NCBI GenBank assembly: GCA_023423405.1
Contig: JAFAFR010000037.1
Coordinates: 335,085 to 399,084 of the forward strand
Origin: Bacteroidota bacterium
Lineage (GTDB): Bacteria > Bacteroidota > Bacteroidia > Chitinophagales > Chitinophagaceae
Direction: 5' to 3'
DNA length: 64,000 nucleotides
Each line of letters begins with the position of its first letter. Within the stretch, counting starts at the first letter, position 1. Positions 38,786 to 46,610 of the stretch are shown here, in pieces. The notes under the pieces were generated by a model. It was not told the origin of the DNA. It saw only the letters and a list, made by a program, of their open reading frames with translations, and did not search any database. The position numbers and the translations under genes are program-made.

Positions 38786-39478
38786 TTAAATTCCATGCAT
38801 CCTGATAGGATTTGCGTTATAGAAAGCCCTGGCAAAACCGGGTGGCGTTATGCTCCGCAACTCCTTTGTTTGCTCACTTTTCCCGCCAAGCAACTGTATC
38901 CAAGAACCCTGTTTGTTGAATTTCACAGGTCGTACAATCCTGTTTGGTTTAGGACGATTAAATATCCCCCATAGACCCGTTTTCTTACTCCAAGGATCGC
39001 CGTACCAATACGGCTCAAAATACCAGGGCCCATACTGTTCCAGTAATGGCACGAGCTTGTTTAAACGGCCAACGGGGTTTTCCAATACCCAAAAAGGGGG
39101 ATTGAAATGTTTCACTATCGCTAACGTGCGTTTTATTATCCTAACACTTTGGGCGGTTCTGCCATCCTTATCTTTCTGCGTCCAGTATTGGGCTCCGCTC
39201 CCCGAAAAATCAGTACAGGGAGGAGCAGCCAGTATGCCTGCGACCAGTTCCGGCCTGATCGCTTTGTAATTCCAGGAGAACAGGTCAAAACCTAACTTGC
39301 TTTCCACCTGTAATACCCGGCAGCCCGCCTGCCGGTAAGGAGCTGACCACAGGCCACTATAATCAAACAGAGAAACAATTATGGAACGCTTGTGCAGGCA
39401 ACCTTTAAAAAAATGTAAAAGCGATCTCTGGTCAGCAATTTTTCTTCCACCGAGCTTTACAGCAGCGAATTTTTCCAT
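38786..39478 (-). CDS. C5-cytosine methyltransferase-like protein
   Basis: 230 residues. It has the order of a cytosine-C5 methylase core: SLFDYSGLWSAPYRQAG near 36 (motif I), the Pro-Cys motif APPCTDFSGSG near 86, and LENPVGRL near 133 (ENV-like motif VI). The family's target-recognition domain appears reduced to the ~60-residue tail. This compact form is common in phages of Bacteroidota. It could mark element DNA against host restriction, in keeping with the type I system next door. Ends 19 bp before the giant helicase gene start. Confidence 0.78.
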   Translation of the reverse strand: MEKFAAVKLGGRKIADQRSLLHFFKGCLHKRSIIVSLFDYSGLWSAPYRQAGCRVLQVESKLGFDLFSWNYKAIRPELVAGILAAPPCTDFSGSGAQYWTQKDKDGRTAQSVRIIKRTLAIVKHFNPPFWVLENPVGRLNKLVPLLEQYGPWYFEPYWYGDPWSKKTGLWGIFNRPKPNRIVRPVKFNKQGSWIQLLGGKSEQTKELRSITPPGFARAFYNANPIRMHGI

Positions 39479-39500
39479 AACTGATAAGCCGAATTTTTCG

Positions 39501-39821
39501 CTAGCACCTAAAAAGCCAGCAGCAATGTTTTTTCCTTTCCCGCATCCTGATAATAATAACGGACGGTGGGATAGTGTCTCCCGGCGGCTCTGTCAGCCAG
39601 TCATTTAATTGTCTTACCAGGTGAAAAACATTGTCGAATACCGGCGATCCTATATCTCTAAAGCGCAGGTATATGTCATCGGGACTGTAATCGGTATCAA
39701 TCCTGAAAATATCGTCCCGCACAAAGCTGATGGCCTGAATGCCTGTTTTATTCAGGTAAATAAACCCTTTTTCGCTTCGGATGCTTATGGCCATTTTTTC
39801 GTTGGTGATATGATAGGTCAT
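39501..39821 (-). CDS. Small protein of unknown function
   Basis: 106 residues, beta-prone first half (KMAISIRSEKGFIYLNKTGIQAISFVRDDIF) and a basic end. Not recognised. Its start lies 2 bases beyond the stop of the frameshift-dependent small membrane gene, supporting a compact operon. Confidence 0.6.
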   Translation of the reverse strand: MTYHITNEKMAISIRSEKGFIYLNKTGIQAISFVRDDIFRIDTDYSPDDIYLRFRDIGSPVFDNVFHLVRQLNDWLTEPPGDTIPPSVIIIRMRERKKHCCWLFRC

Positions 39822-39823
39822 TT

Positions 39824-39981
39824 TTAACTTGTCTTATGGGCGATACTTTCCCCGATGATGGAGCCAATAAAGCCGCCCAGCATCACATAGGGCGCTGCTT
39901 CTTTTTTTGCGTTTTTGCATACCAATAAGCCAGTAGTGATACCAATAGCGTGCTGGCTGAAACAACGGTTTTGCTTTGCAT
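39824..39981 (-). CDS. Small two-helix membrane protein made by a likely -1 frameshift
   Basis: Too short to be called as one frame. The 0 frame starts at 39981 and encodes MQSKTVVSASTLLVSLLAYW..., a membrane segment, but stops after 32 codons at 39883. Codons CAA-AAA-AAG contain the slippery heptamer A-AAA-AAG (39907-39901), in the correct phase. Slipping -1 continues as GAA GCA GCG, encoding EAAPYVMLGGFIGSIIGESI and ending AHKTS at 39824, a second membrane segment; the total is 52 residues. A stem CGCCC/GGGCG begins a few bases downstream. The shifted product ends exactly before the next gene, which the 0-frame product does not. It sits among holin- and spanin-like genes. Confidence 0.6.
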
Positions 39982-39983
39982 AA

Positions 39984-40688
39984 CTATTTGCTTAACTGGT
40001 GTGTCGCAACCCCTGTGAGGATGGAGGCCCCGATTGCCAGCAGCCGGCCACCATTTCTCTTTCGCCTGAATTGTTTGCGGAGTTTAAGGTTTTCAGCTTC
40101 CAATTCATCCTGTAAGGCAAAGGATTGCTTGAGCAATGCAGATTGTATTTTCTTTTCGGTTTTCAGTACCGAAATGATCGTGTCTTTGACGAAGATGATA
40201 CTATCCTGTTGCGCAGCTTGCCTATCATAGAGGCTGTCCTTTTGTTCGCTGTCATGCAGATAGTTGCCGACCATTTGGGCAAGCGAATCACATTTACCCG
40301 AATCGCTTGGCAACGGTGTTGGGTCAGGGGCCGCTTGCTGTAAGAGGTCCTTGGCAGCATAACCAGGATAACCTTTGGGCCGGGAATTGATGGCTTTTTT
40401 GATAGCAACTGCTTGTATGCTTACTTTTTCTTTTGCCACTTCCAGGGCCGACCTGGTTACGCTTAGTTCCTGGTTCAGCTCATTGTTTTGATTTTCCAGA
40501 GTTCGGATGGTGTTTTCGTAATAGGCATGAAGGCTGTCGGCCTGTGCTTTTAGCAGTGCTGCGGGAATGATCTTACTTTTTTTGGGAACACTGCCGCAAC
40601 CATTAACCAGTACCAGGGCAACACAACAGCCCAGTACAAAATAGATCAACGCAATTGCTAACGAGGACTTTAAGTTTACAGAAATCAT
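39984..40688 (-). CDS. Spanin-like membrane-anchored coiled-coil protein
   Basis: 234 residues with an N-terminal membrane segment or lipoprotein-like signal (IALIYFVLGCCVALVLVNGC), a long coiled coil (residues ~45-105 and ~150-205) and a short C-terminal hydrophobic helix (LLAIGASILTGVA) after a basic KQFRRKRNGGR. Topology and its place between holin-like genes and peptidoglycan enzymes suggest a spanin-type or envelope-bridging role at lysis. This is inferred from layout; no family was recognised. Confidence 0.6.
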   Translation of the reverse strand: MISVNLKSSLAIALIYFVLGCCVALVLVNGCGSVPKKSKIIPAALLKAQADSLHAYYENTIRTLENQNNELNQELSVTRSALEVAKEKVSIQAVAIKKAINSRPKGYPGYAAKDLLQQAAPDPTPLPSDSGKCDSLAQMVGNYLHDSEQKDSLYDRQAAQQDSIIFVKDTIISVLKTEKKIQSALLKQSFALQDELEAENLKLRKQFRRKRNGGRLLAIGASILTGVATHQLSK

Positions 40689-40706
40689 AGGGTATGTTTT
40701 TTAGGT

Positions 40707-40943
40707 TCAAGATTTTGTTTTCTTTTCAAATGAGTAGCCAAAGCAGCCAGCACCTACCAAACTCACGAAAGTGTAGAACATAAACTCGGGTACGTCCAGT
40801 TTGAAGAATTGCTGCGCTATCCAGCTAACGATAAGAACCAGGATAAACAGGGCGGTAGCCAGCTCCCGCAGGCTGAAATTCCCGTCCTTATCTCTGAATA
40901 ACTGTAATAAGAAAAGGATAATGCGTTTCTTTTTCATGGTCAT
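40707..40943 (-). CDS. Holin-like small membrane protein
   Basis: 78 residues: a charged start (MTMKKKRIILFLLQLFRDKDG), then two membrane segments around ATALFILVLIVSWIAQQFF and FMFYTFVSLVGAGCFGYSF, ending EKKTKS. Size and topology fit phage holins. The start overlaps the stop of the preceding L,D-transpeptidase-like gene by 4 bp. Confidence 0.65.
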   Translation of the reverse strand: MTMKKKRIILFLLQLFRDKDGNFSLRELATALFILVLIVSWIAQQFFKLDVPEFMFYTFVSLVGAGCFGYSFEKKTKS

Positions 40944-41608
40944 TTTATGATACGGTAAACAATAAAAGCGGCTCCAACCCCAACCCCCATACCTGCCAAA
41001 CTGATCGCCACTTTCTTTTTTTCCTTTCTTGCAATGGCTCTTTTATCAATAAGCGTATAGGTAAAACTGTTGCCATACAACTGCCGGTGTTTTTCACACA
41101 ACTGCATGAACTGATTAAAGTCGTTTATGTTGGCAAACACCTGGCAACCGGCTGAATACTGATCCACTTCCTTTGTTGTTCCATTGACCGATGCCCGGTG
41201 AATATTGATACCGAATAAGCCGGTATCCGGCTTGCCGTTCATGAAATCCAGCAGGGCGTTTCGGTCATAATCCCGTAGTACCGTGACCGGCTTCCGTTGA
41301 ACAAGGGCATAATACTTACCCCGGTGCAACCCCATCTGATAGCTTTGCTTGTACTGCCCTTGCATTAAAATAGCCGTTCCCTGCGGGTGCATGGGGCTTT
41401 TTAGCCAATAGGTTCCCGGGTCGGTGGTAGCAGGGAAAATATAGTGTACCCATTGATTGGTATTGTTCTTAAAGAATACATGCAGTTCATCATCAAACTT
41501 GTTGGCAAGAATACTGTCAGACCGGATACCCACGATGTTCAATTCGTAAGGACGTGTGTAGACCTCATAGGTTCTGCCGGCAATAGCCGTGACAATGGCG
41601 GCAAGCAT
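40940..41608 (-). CDS. L,D-transpeptidase-like peptidoglycan enzyme
   Basis: 222 residues. His137 in FGINIHRAS and the later YSAGCQVF with Ser152 and Cys155 reproduce the L,D-transpeptidase (YkuD) catalytic pattern H-x(n)-S-x-G-C. The first ~20 residues are hydrophobic and the protein ends in a C-terminal membrane helix (VAISLAGMGVGVGAAFIVYRI). In phages this fold is used as a peptidoglycan hydrolase or crosslink editor. It overlaps both neighbours, an amidase and a holin-like gene, so it belongs to the lysis block. Confidence 0.75.
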   Translation of the reverse strand: MLAAIVTAIAGRTYEVYTRPYELNIVGIRSDSILANKFDDELHVFFKNNTNQWVHYIFPATTDPGTYWLKSPMHPQGTAILMQGQYKQSYQMGLHRGKYYALVQRKPVTVLRDYDRNALLDFMNGKPDTGLFGINIHRASVNGTTKEVDQYSAGCQVFANINDFNQFMQLCEKHRQLYGNSFTYTLIDKRAIARKEKKKVAISLAGMGVGVGAAFIVYRIIK

Positions 41609-42078
41609 CAGGCAGCATTTCTTAACCCTGGGGAATAATTTTCAAGCCACTCCTTTACATCGAATGCAGGGCAATGCTTGATCCATTCAGAATATTCGAT
41701 AACGCCATTGCCATTTTTATCCGGGCTAAAATCCCGGTGGCCAAGGATGATGGCGCGGGGGTACTTTTTGGCCAGTTCCACCAACTTTTGGTACAATGCC
41801 TCCTTTTGAGCTTCCGTCCGGTTGTCAAGGGGTTTACCGTCCAGGTCAATTCCCCCGATGTAAGAGATGTGAATGGCATTGGCGTTATGACCCGCGACAC
41901 CATTGGATATTTTTTCTTCGGGATTGATGTTGACGATTTCCCCGTTTCGTTTGATGACATAGTGATAGCCAGGATTTTTCCAGCCAAGTACATGCTTCCA
42001 ATATCGCTGCATACTTTCTATGCTGGCCGTTACAGGCGTTGCGGTGCAATGCACCACCAGGTACAGAATTGTTCTCAT
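41608..42078 (-). CDS. N-acetylmuramoyl-L-alanine amidase (PGRP/T7-lysozyme type) 1
   Basis: 156 residues of the amidase_2 family. The zinc ligands are visible: His in LVVHCTAT, His in LGHRDFSPDKNGNG, and Cys in HCPAFDVKEWL. It removes the stem peptide from N-acetylmuramic acid. There is no signal peptide, as expected of a phage-type endolysin released through a holin. A second, clearly different amidase gene lies directly upstream. Confidence 0.88.
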   Translation of the reverse strand: MRTILYLVVHCTATPVTASIESMQRYWKHVLGWKNPGYHYVIKRNGEIVNINPEEKISNGVAGHNANAIHISYIGGIDLDGKPLDNRTEAQKEALYQKLVELAKKYPRAIILGHRDFSPDKNGNGVIEYSEWIKHCPAFDVKEWLENYSPGLRNAA

Positions 42079-42115
42079 AGGATAGGTTTGAAAGGATAAG
42101 TAACAAAAAAGCAGG

Positions 42116-42514
42116 CTAGGCCGATAGCAGAAGATCAGGTTCGTAATTTCTAAGCCACTCCTTTACCGGGAAGCCGGGGCAGTTGGCAGTTGCATCCAGC
42201 TCATTGTGGCCACTGATCTTTGCACCGGGGTATTTGACCGACAAGGCTACGAGCTTATTAAACAGTGCTTCCTCCTGTACCGGGGTACGGGTGTCGCCGA
42301 GTACACCCGACTTGTTACGGCCACCGGAATAGGCAATATGAATGGCTTCGTTATCCAATTCCGGCAGGTGTTTAATGACAGCGGATTCCGCATGTATCTT
42401 TTTGATCTCTCCGTTACGTTCCACTACATAATGAAAGAATCCGTAATGCTGGTTTACTTTTGGGTCGAATGTTGCGGTATTATGTACCACGATGTGCTTA
42501 ATATATCTTTTCAT
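42116..42514 (-). CDS. N-acetylmuramoyl-L-alanine amidase 2
   Basis: 132 residues, same family as its downstream neighbour. Zinc ligands sit in IVVHNTATF, SGHNELD and NCPGFPVKEWL. The region between first His and GHNELD is shorter than in amidase 1, and identity between the two is moderate, so this is not a recent duplication. The paired C-terminal motif FPVKEWLRNYEPDLLLSA resembles FDVKEWLENYSPGLRNAA of amidase 1. Confidence 0.85.
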   Translation of the reverse strand: MKRYIKHIVVHNTATFDPKVNQHYGFFHYVVERNGEIKKIHAESAVIKHLPELDNEAIHIAYSGGRNKSGVLGDTRTPVQEEALFNKLVALSVKYPGAKISGHNELDATANCPGFPVKEWLRNYEPDLLLSA

Positions 42515-42524
42515 AAGAGGGTTT

Positions 42525-43532
42525 TTAATTCAGGTATTGAATGGATTTTGTGCTGACCAGGAAGTATTTACCGTTGTTTTCAAACAAGGTATAATCCAGG
42601 CGTTTGCTCACTTCGTTGCCTAGCACCATGCGGGCGGGTACTTTTACTCCTTCGGTAGCATTGATCCAAACAGTGGTGGCCTCATTTGTCACTATGGGCC
42701 GTCCGTCAAATCCTGACAAGCTCCATATGCTACCATCAAACTGCAAACCCATGCGAAGGAACTCCAGTCTGATCACTTCTTTTTGGGCAGTGCTGGTAAA
42801 CGTGTTTAGTAAACCATTTACGATGGTTTGCCGTACACTGCCTAGCCGGTTTTCCTTAAACACTTCATTGGCCTGGGAATAATCATCTACCGATTGCATC
42901 TGTTTGAGCAGCGCGATTACCTTGTTATAATCTTTAGCTATTGCCGCGCGGTGGAGTTCTATACCAATGGTAGCCATATCTGGTTTAATGCCCTTGATCA
43001 GCACGTTAAACGTACTTTCGTTAATGGTGTCAGGAAGCCCCGCTTTTTGTAAGGCGGCGGCTGTTTCCGATCCAAAATCACCATCCGCGCCATATTTCGG
43101 CAATATGCTCTTGCCATACTTTCCGATAAGGACCTGCTGCAACAGGCGCACATTTTCTCCCTTGCTTCCCTTTTTTAACGGAAAACCGGCATTAGAAGCG
43201 GTAGCTTTGGGAATAGAAGAAGTCGAAGGCGATGCCGTGGATGCCGGTTTACTGGTAGCCGTACTTACCGGGGGAATATAAGCGGGTAAATTCTCTGCGT
43301 ATGCTGTGCTGGTCGAAGCACTGGTCGTTTGCAGCAGCACATCCAGATCAGTGTCTTTGCGGACCTCCCGCTTTTTCTTCCAATACTGCCAACCAAAATA
43401 ACCCAGGATTCCGGCTGCACTAACTGCCACAGAAGCGATAATAATTTTCTTGGCCTGTTGTTTTTTGGAGGACTGCTTTTTGCCAGCGCCACCGGTTTTC
43501 CTTTGAGGTCGTGTCTTTGCCTTTGTTTTCAT
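42525..43532 (-). CDS. Membrane-anchored peptidoglycan-binding protein
   Basis: 335 residues: a very basic N-terminus, a membrane segment at ~29-50 (KIIIASVAVSAAGILGYFGW), a Ser/Thr/Pro/Ala-rich linker, a PG_binding_1 domain (LKKGSKGENVRLLQQVL...ADGDFGSETAAALQK, residues ~115-175), then a helical region (ELHRAAIAKDYNKVIALLKQ, ~192-262) with weak resemblance to the annexin-like repeats of the next gene, and a beta-rich end. Likely attaches to the cell wall as part of particle entry, exit or anchoring. The function is inferred. Confidence 0.72.
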   Translation of the reverse strand: MKTKAKTRPQRKTGGAGKKQSSKKQQAKKIIIASVAVSAAGILGYFGWQYWKKKREVRKDTDLDVLLQTTSASTSTAYAENLPAYIPPVSTATSKPASTASPSTSSIPKATASNAGFPLKKGSKGENVRLLQQVLIGKYGKSILPKYGADGDFGSETAAALQKAGLPDTINESTFNVLIKGIKPDMATIGIELHRAAIAKDYNKVIALLKQMQSVDDYSQANEVFKENRLGSVRQTIVNGLLNTFTSTAQKEVIRLEFLRMGLQFDGSIWSLSGFDGRPIVTNEATTVWINATEGVKVPARMVLGNEVSKRLDYTLFENNGKYFLVSTKSIQYLN

Positions 43533-43565
43533 GGTATCGGTTTTGTTCCCTGACCTTTGGAATGG

Positions 43566-44270
43566 TCACGGATCGCCTTTGGGCTTTTTCATTATAATGT
43601 CCATCATTGAGCCATATTCCCAAAATTCCAGCTCGCTCTGTAGGTCTTTGATCATGTCGTTGCCATACAAGGACTGGTATACCTGGGCTGTTTGCCAAAA
43701 GTCAGTTTGTGTACGCATTTCCAGGAATACCGCTTTAATAGCTTCTTCATCCGTTCCAGGTATCATCCAGTAGGTAATATCAAAAGCCCCTTTTAGCCTC
43801 TTTGCCCAGGATTGGTACTGCAAGGGTGAAGATTGCCCTTGTACCTGGGCGGTTCCTTTTTCCGGTTTGGCTGCGATAATGGCAAGCATTTCATTGTACT
43901 CACTTGTCGTCAATTCGCTTTGCATGTCGGCCATCATGCTTCTTGCATATAACTTCTGATAGGAATTGATAACCTTTCCCATAACATCCTTACTGGGAAT
44001 AGCCTGCAACGTTCTTCTAAGTGCTTCTTCGTCCGTTCCCCAACCCCACCACATATCGTTTTCAAAAGCCATCCTGATCTGCTTGGCGTAAGTGGCCGGG
44101 CTTCCTTCTTCATATGTCTTTTTTTCTTCGGTAGTGGCCCTTGCATTGCGAATAATATTTCTTCCAATGAAGAAACTTCCACCAATCACAACCATTCCAA
44201 TGATACCATATGTGAGTTTTTCATTGAGGGTAAACTCATCAGGGTTATGGGTGGAAGTTTCTGTATTCAT
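43566..44270 (-). CDS. Membrane protein with two annexin-like repeats
   Basis: 234 residues, starting at MNTETSTHNPDEF; the open frame upstream is not coding since it overlaps another gene in a different frame. Membrane segment at ~19-40. Two ~70-residue repeats follow: one at 64-135 containing WGTDEEALRRTLQAI and YARSMMADMQSEL, one at 154-228 containing PGTDEEAIKAVFLEM and YGNDMIKDLQSEL. The order G-T-D-E, Leu/Ile, Tyr, Tyr, D-x-x-SEL follows the eukaryotic annexin repeat closely. Calcium or membrane binding is possible but unproven. It neighbours the peptidoglycan-binding protein. Confidence 0.7.
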   Translation of the reverse strand: MNTETSTHNPDEFTLNEKLTYGIIGMVVIGGSFFIGRNIIRNARATTEEKKTYEEGSPATYAKQIRMAFENDMWWGWGTDEEALRRTLQAIPSKDVMGKVINSYQKLYARSMMADMQSELTTSEYNEMLAIIAAKPEKGTAQVQGQSSPLQYQSWAKRLKGAFDITYWMIPGTDEEAIKAVFLEMRTQTDFWQTAQVYQSLYGNDMIKDLQSELEFWEYGSMMDIIMKKPKGDP

Positions 44271-44311
44271 AGGTAAGGATCGCAAAAACGGGACATTAAT
44301 AAGGAGTACTT

Positions 44312-44494
44312 TTATGCACCCAAATATTTCTTTGCAAGTGCGGTTTTGACCGGATCGTTCTTGATAACATGAGCTAGTTTGGACAATTCTTTTTCTGATA
44401 GCCTGGAAGTAAGTATAGTCAATGCTTTCATCCTTGCGTCTGCCTCCACTTCTGTTTTGGCTTCTATGGTCATGGTATATTGGTATTTTTTCAT
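44312..44494 (-). CDS. Small conserved-looking protein
   Basis: 60 residues: an N-terminal strand (KYQYTMTIEAKTEVEADAR) and helical remainder ending NDPVKTALAKKYLGA. Start overlaps the stop of the preceding gene by 4 bp. Family not named by me; the compact strand-helix layout suggests a small nucleic-acid or scaffold protein. Confidence 0.65.
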   Translation of the reverse strand: MKKYQYTMTIEAKTEVEADARMKALTILTSRLSEKELSKLAHVIKNDPVKTALAKKYLGA

Positions 44495-45297
44495 GGTAAG
44501 GATGTTTCAATGTTTAATAATTCCGCTACGGTTTGCAAATGCGAAGGTTCCTGAGTGAATCTAACGATCACCTGCATTACGGTTTCCAGTTGTGGCGGTT
44601 CAAAGGCTGAGTCTAGTTTTTGCAATAGGGGCAGATATGGCAGTAGTTCCGGCCTTAATTCGCCGCCATCAACTTCCTTTTTCACAAAGCTGGCCTGCGA
44701 GGTTTCTGTTATTGCATCTGCGGAATCAGGTTGAACCAGACCGGCAAGACCTATCTTCTCCAGTGTCGCTGCGTTTTTTGATGCCATCCGTTCCAATACG
44801 GCACTACCCAACTCAACCAGGTCCAACTTGCCTAGTTTATGTTTGTTACTTTTTGCCTCTTCCAATTGACGCTCCAGTTCTTCGGCATATTCCTCAGCTT
44901 CCTCTAACTGCTTTTTGGTTTCTTCCAATTCCTGTTTCATCCGCTGTGTTTCATGCTCCCTGTCACGGGCTGTGAGTTTTTCCTGTATTATGCCATCCAA
45001 ATCGCCAAGCCCATTTACCGTTTTCTCTGATTTGTTTTGCTGCACATAAAAACAATACTGGTCGTTTCTAGGGGAATTGATGGAATAATATAGGAGAATA
45101 CGTATTTTTTCAGTATCCTCGTTCATATAAAACTCGTAATTGTCAAATTCCTTCGGATCCTCAGTTTTTGGAACAACTTTCAAACCATCTACGAATATTT
45201 CATAAGGACGTGTTTGTCCTTTTGATGCCATCTCTTGCAAAAAGTGCTTCAACCTATCAATCTTTAATTGATCGTATTTGTCATTAGTTATTGGCAT
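44491..45297 (-). CDS. Coiled-coil protein of the virus-like element
   Basis: 268 residues. The N-terminal 90 residues form a mixed domain, then a strong coiled coil (ETQRMKQELEETKKQLEEAE and following) at ~115-155, then a helical C-terminus. TVNGLGDLDGII near residue 88 and GLAGL near 185 resemble the recurrent NGLxG motif of this element. Overlaps both neighbours, so it is cotranscribed. Not recognised; could be a scaffold. Confidence 0.62.
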   Translation of the reverse strand: MPITNDKYDQLKIDRLKHFLQEMASKGQTRPYEIFVDGLKVVPKTEDPKEFDNYEFYMNEDTEKIRILLYYSINSPRNDQYCFYVQQNKSEKTVNGLGDLDGIIQEKLTARDREHETQRMKQELEETKKQLEEAEEYAEELERQLEEAKSNKHKLGKLDLVELGSAVLERMASKNAATLEKIGLAGLVQPDSADAITETSQASFVKKEVDGGELRPELLPYLPLLQKLDSAFEPPQLETVMQVIVRFTQEPSHLQTVAELLNIETSLP

Positions 45298-45620
45298 AAC
45301 GTGTCACATATTTTAGGTATCACCTGGATAAACCGTGCATGTTGTACAAACAGGGAATTATTAATCAGCAGGATATCCTCCCGGTGCTCGTATTGCAGCT
45401 CATTAGTGTTTTCTTCACTCATGTCGAAAAGCCCGGTTACACTCTCTATTCGTATATCGGTGAAAGGTTCTATCACTATGAACAATTGGTTATGGGCTGT
45501 AATGCTGCGTTGTTCATGAGGTTGCAAGACAAAATGCCTGAGCCGTATTGTATAGTCATTTCCCTGCTTTAATTCACACATTCGTCTTGGTATATATTCC
45601 ATTGCTAGTAGCGGATGCAT
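45288..45620 (-). CDS. Beta-rich protein, possible particle component
   Basis: 110 residues dominated by predicted strands (YTIRLRHFVLQPHEQRSI, HNQLFIVIEPFTDIRIES) and a C-terminal helix. Overlaps the coiled-coil gene by 10 bp. Unrecognised. Together with the next two genes it forms a group of small all-beta proteins adjoining a candidate capsid gene. Confidence 0.55.
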   Translation of the reverse strand: MHPLLAMEYIPRRMCELKQGNDYTIRLRHFVLQPHEQRSITAHNQLFIVIEPFTDIRIESVTGLFDMSEENTNELQYEHREDILLINNSLFVQHARFIQVIPKICDTLCQ

Positions 45621-45626
45621 AGTTCT

Positions 45627-46196
45627 TTATTTTTCTATACGGATATAAATATTCAACACATACGCTAGGACGCTTTCGGTAAAAACCTGCCTATTATCTT
45701 TATAATGTCCTTCCAGTATTGGCACACAACTATTCGTAATCGCCAAATCTGGTTCGCTTTTCGGGGAATATCCCCATTTGTCCAGCACCAAAGGCAGTCG
45801 GGTGAAATCGCCGTACCCCATATTGACATCGGCTTCTATTACTTCCTGCTGAAAAAATATGTCCATTGCGCCGGGCATCATAAGTGTCAACCTTCCGGCA
45901 ATCGCCGTCAGTTTTATCCTAAACTGCTCACGGGTCTCCGGCTCAGGCGGTGGCTCACCAGGGGGCGGATCTGGCGGCGGGTCGGTTGGTGTACCTCCAG
46001 GGGGCAATGCAGCCATTGGGCTGACAGTTACCTGCATTTGTCTTGCCCGGTAAAGAGGCGAATCAATTCCTATGCGCAGAATTCCAGTAGCAATGCTAAC
46101 GACCCTCATGGTATCCCTGGGAAGGGTTACCTGGAAATTCCTGCTGTTGCCAGCCTGGGTAATTCTTTCAGTATGGATGATAATTTCAGTAGCCAT
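45627..46196 (-). CDS. Two-domain beta protein with proline-rich linker, spike- or capsid-like
   Basis: 189 residues from MATEIIIHTERITQ (another ATG five codons upstream overlaps the preceding stop). An N-terminal strand-rich domain with IDSPLYRARQMQVTVSPM is joined by a Pro/Gly linker rich in PPDPPPGEPPPEPE to a second beta domain ending VLAYVLNIYIRIEK. Pro-rich linkers between small beta domains are common in viral spikes and minor capsid proteins. The role is inferred from context. Confidence 0.58.
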   Translation of the reverse strand: MATEIIIHTERITQAGNSRNFQVTLPRDTMRVVSIATGILRIGIDSPLYRARQMQVTVSPMAALPPGGTPTDPPPDPPPGEPPPEPETREQFRIKLTAIAGRLTLMMPGAMDIFFQQEVIEADVNMGYGDFTRLPLVLDKWGYSPKSEPDLAITNSCVPILEGHYKDNRQVFTESVLAYVLNIYIRIEK

Positions 46197-46200
46197 GCAA

Positions 46201-46581
46201 TCAAGTTTCAATCACTTCGCAATCCAGATACACGGTCAGGCGGTAAGGCTCGAAAACGGTCTTCCCGTCGGGAGTGTCCTGATAGTCTATCTTTACTTTC
46301 CCGTTACCTGCTACAATACCTTCCAGGTCATAATATCTATCATTTGGTGATACGTTAATGCCAGTCATTAGGAGCTTTGTTTCGTAGCCCTCCGGGAAAA
46401 TTTCCTCCTTGTTAATTTCTACCTTATTAGTACCACGATAATATAAGAGATCGTCTCGGTCGCTCGTAAATAGAATACCGTGAATCGAAGTGATAGTCTT
46501 GTCCAGTTCAAATGTTTTCGAAAAAGCCGCATTGCTTGCCGTAACATGGATGTCAAACCTTTTTTTAATTCTTTTTAGCAT
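46201..46581 (-). CDS. Beta-rich protein adjoining candidate capsid gene
   Basis: 126 residues beginning MLKRIKKRFDIHVTAS with strong alternating strands and the late segment FEPYRLTVYLDCEVIET. The last strand resembles the end of the neighbouring two-domain protein. Not recognised as a family. Likely a structural protein by position. Confidence 0.55.
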   Translation of the reverse strand: MLKRIKKRFDIHVTASNAAFSKTFELDKTITSIHGILFTSDRDDLLYYRGTNKVEINKEEIFPEGYETKLLMTGINVSPNDRYYDLEGIVAGNGKVKIDYQDTPDGKTVFEPYRLTVYLDCEVIET

Positions 46582-46610
46582 GGTGTATGAGTTTTTACAG
46601 TCTGAACGGG

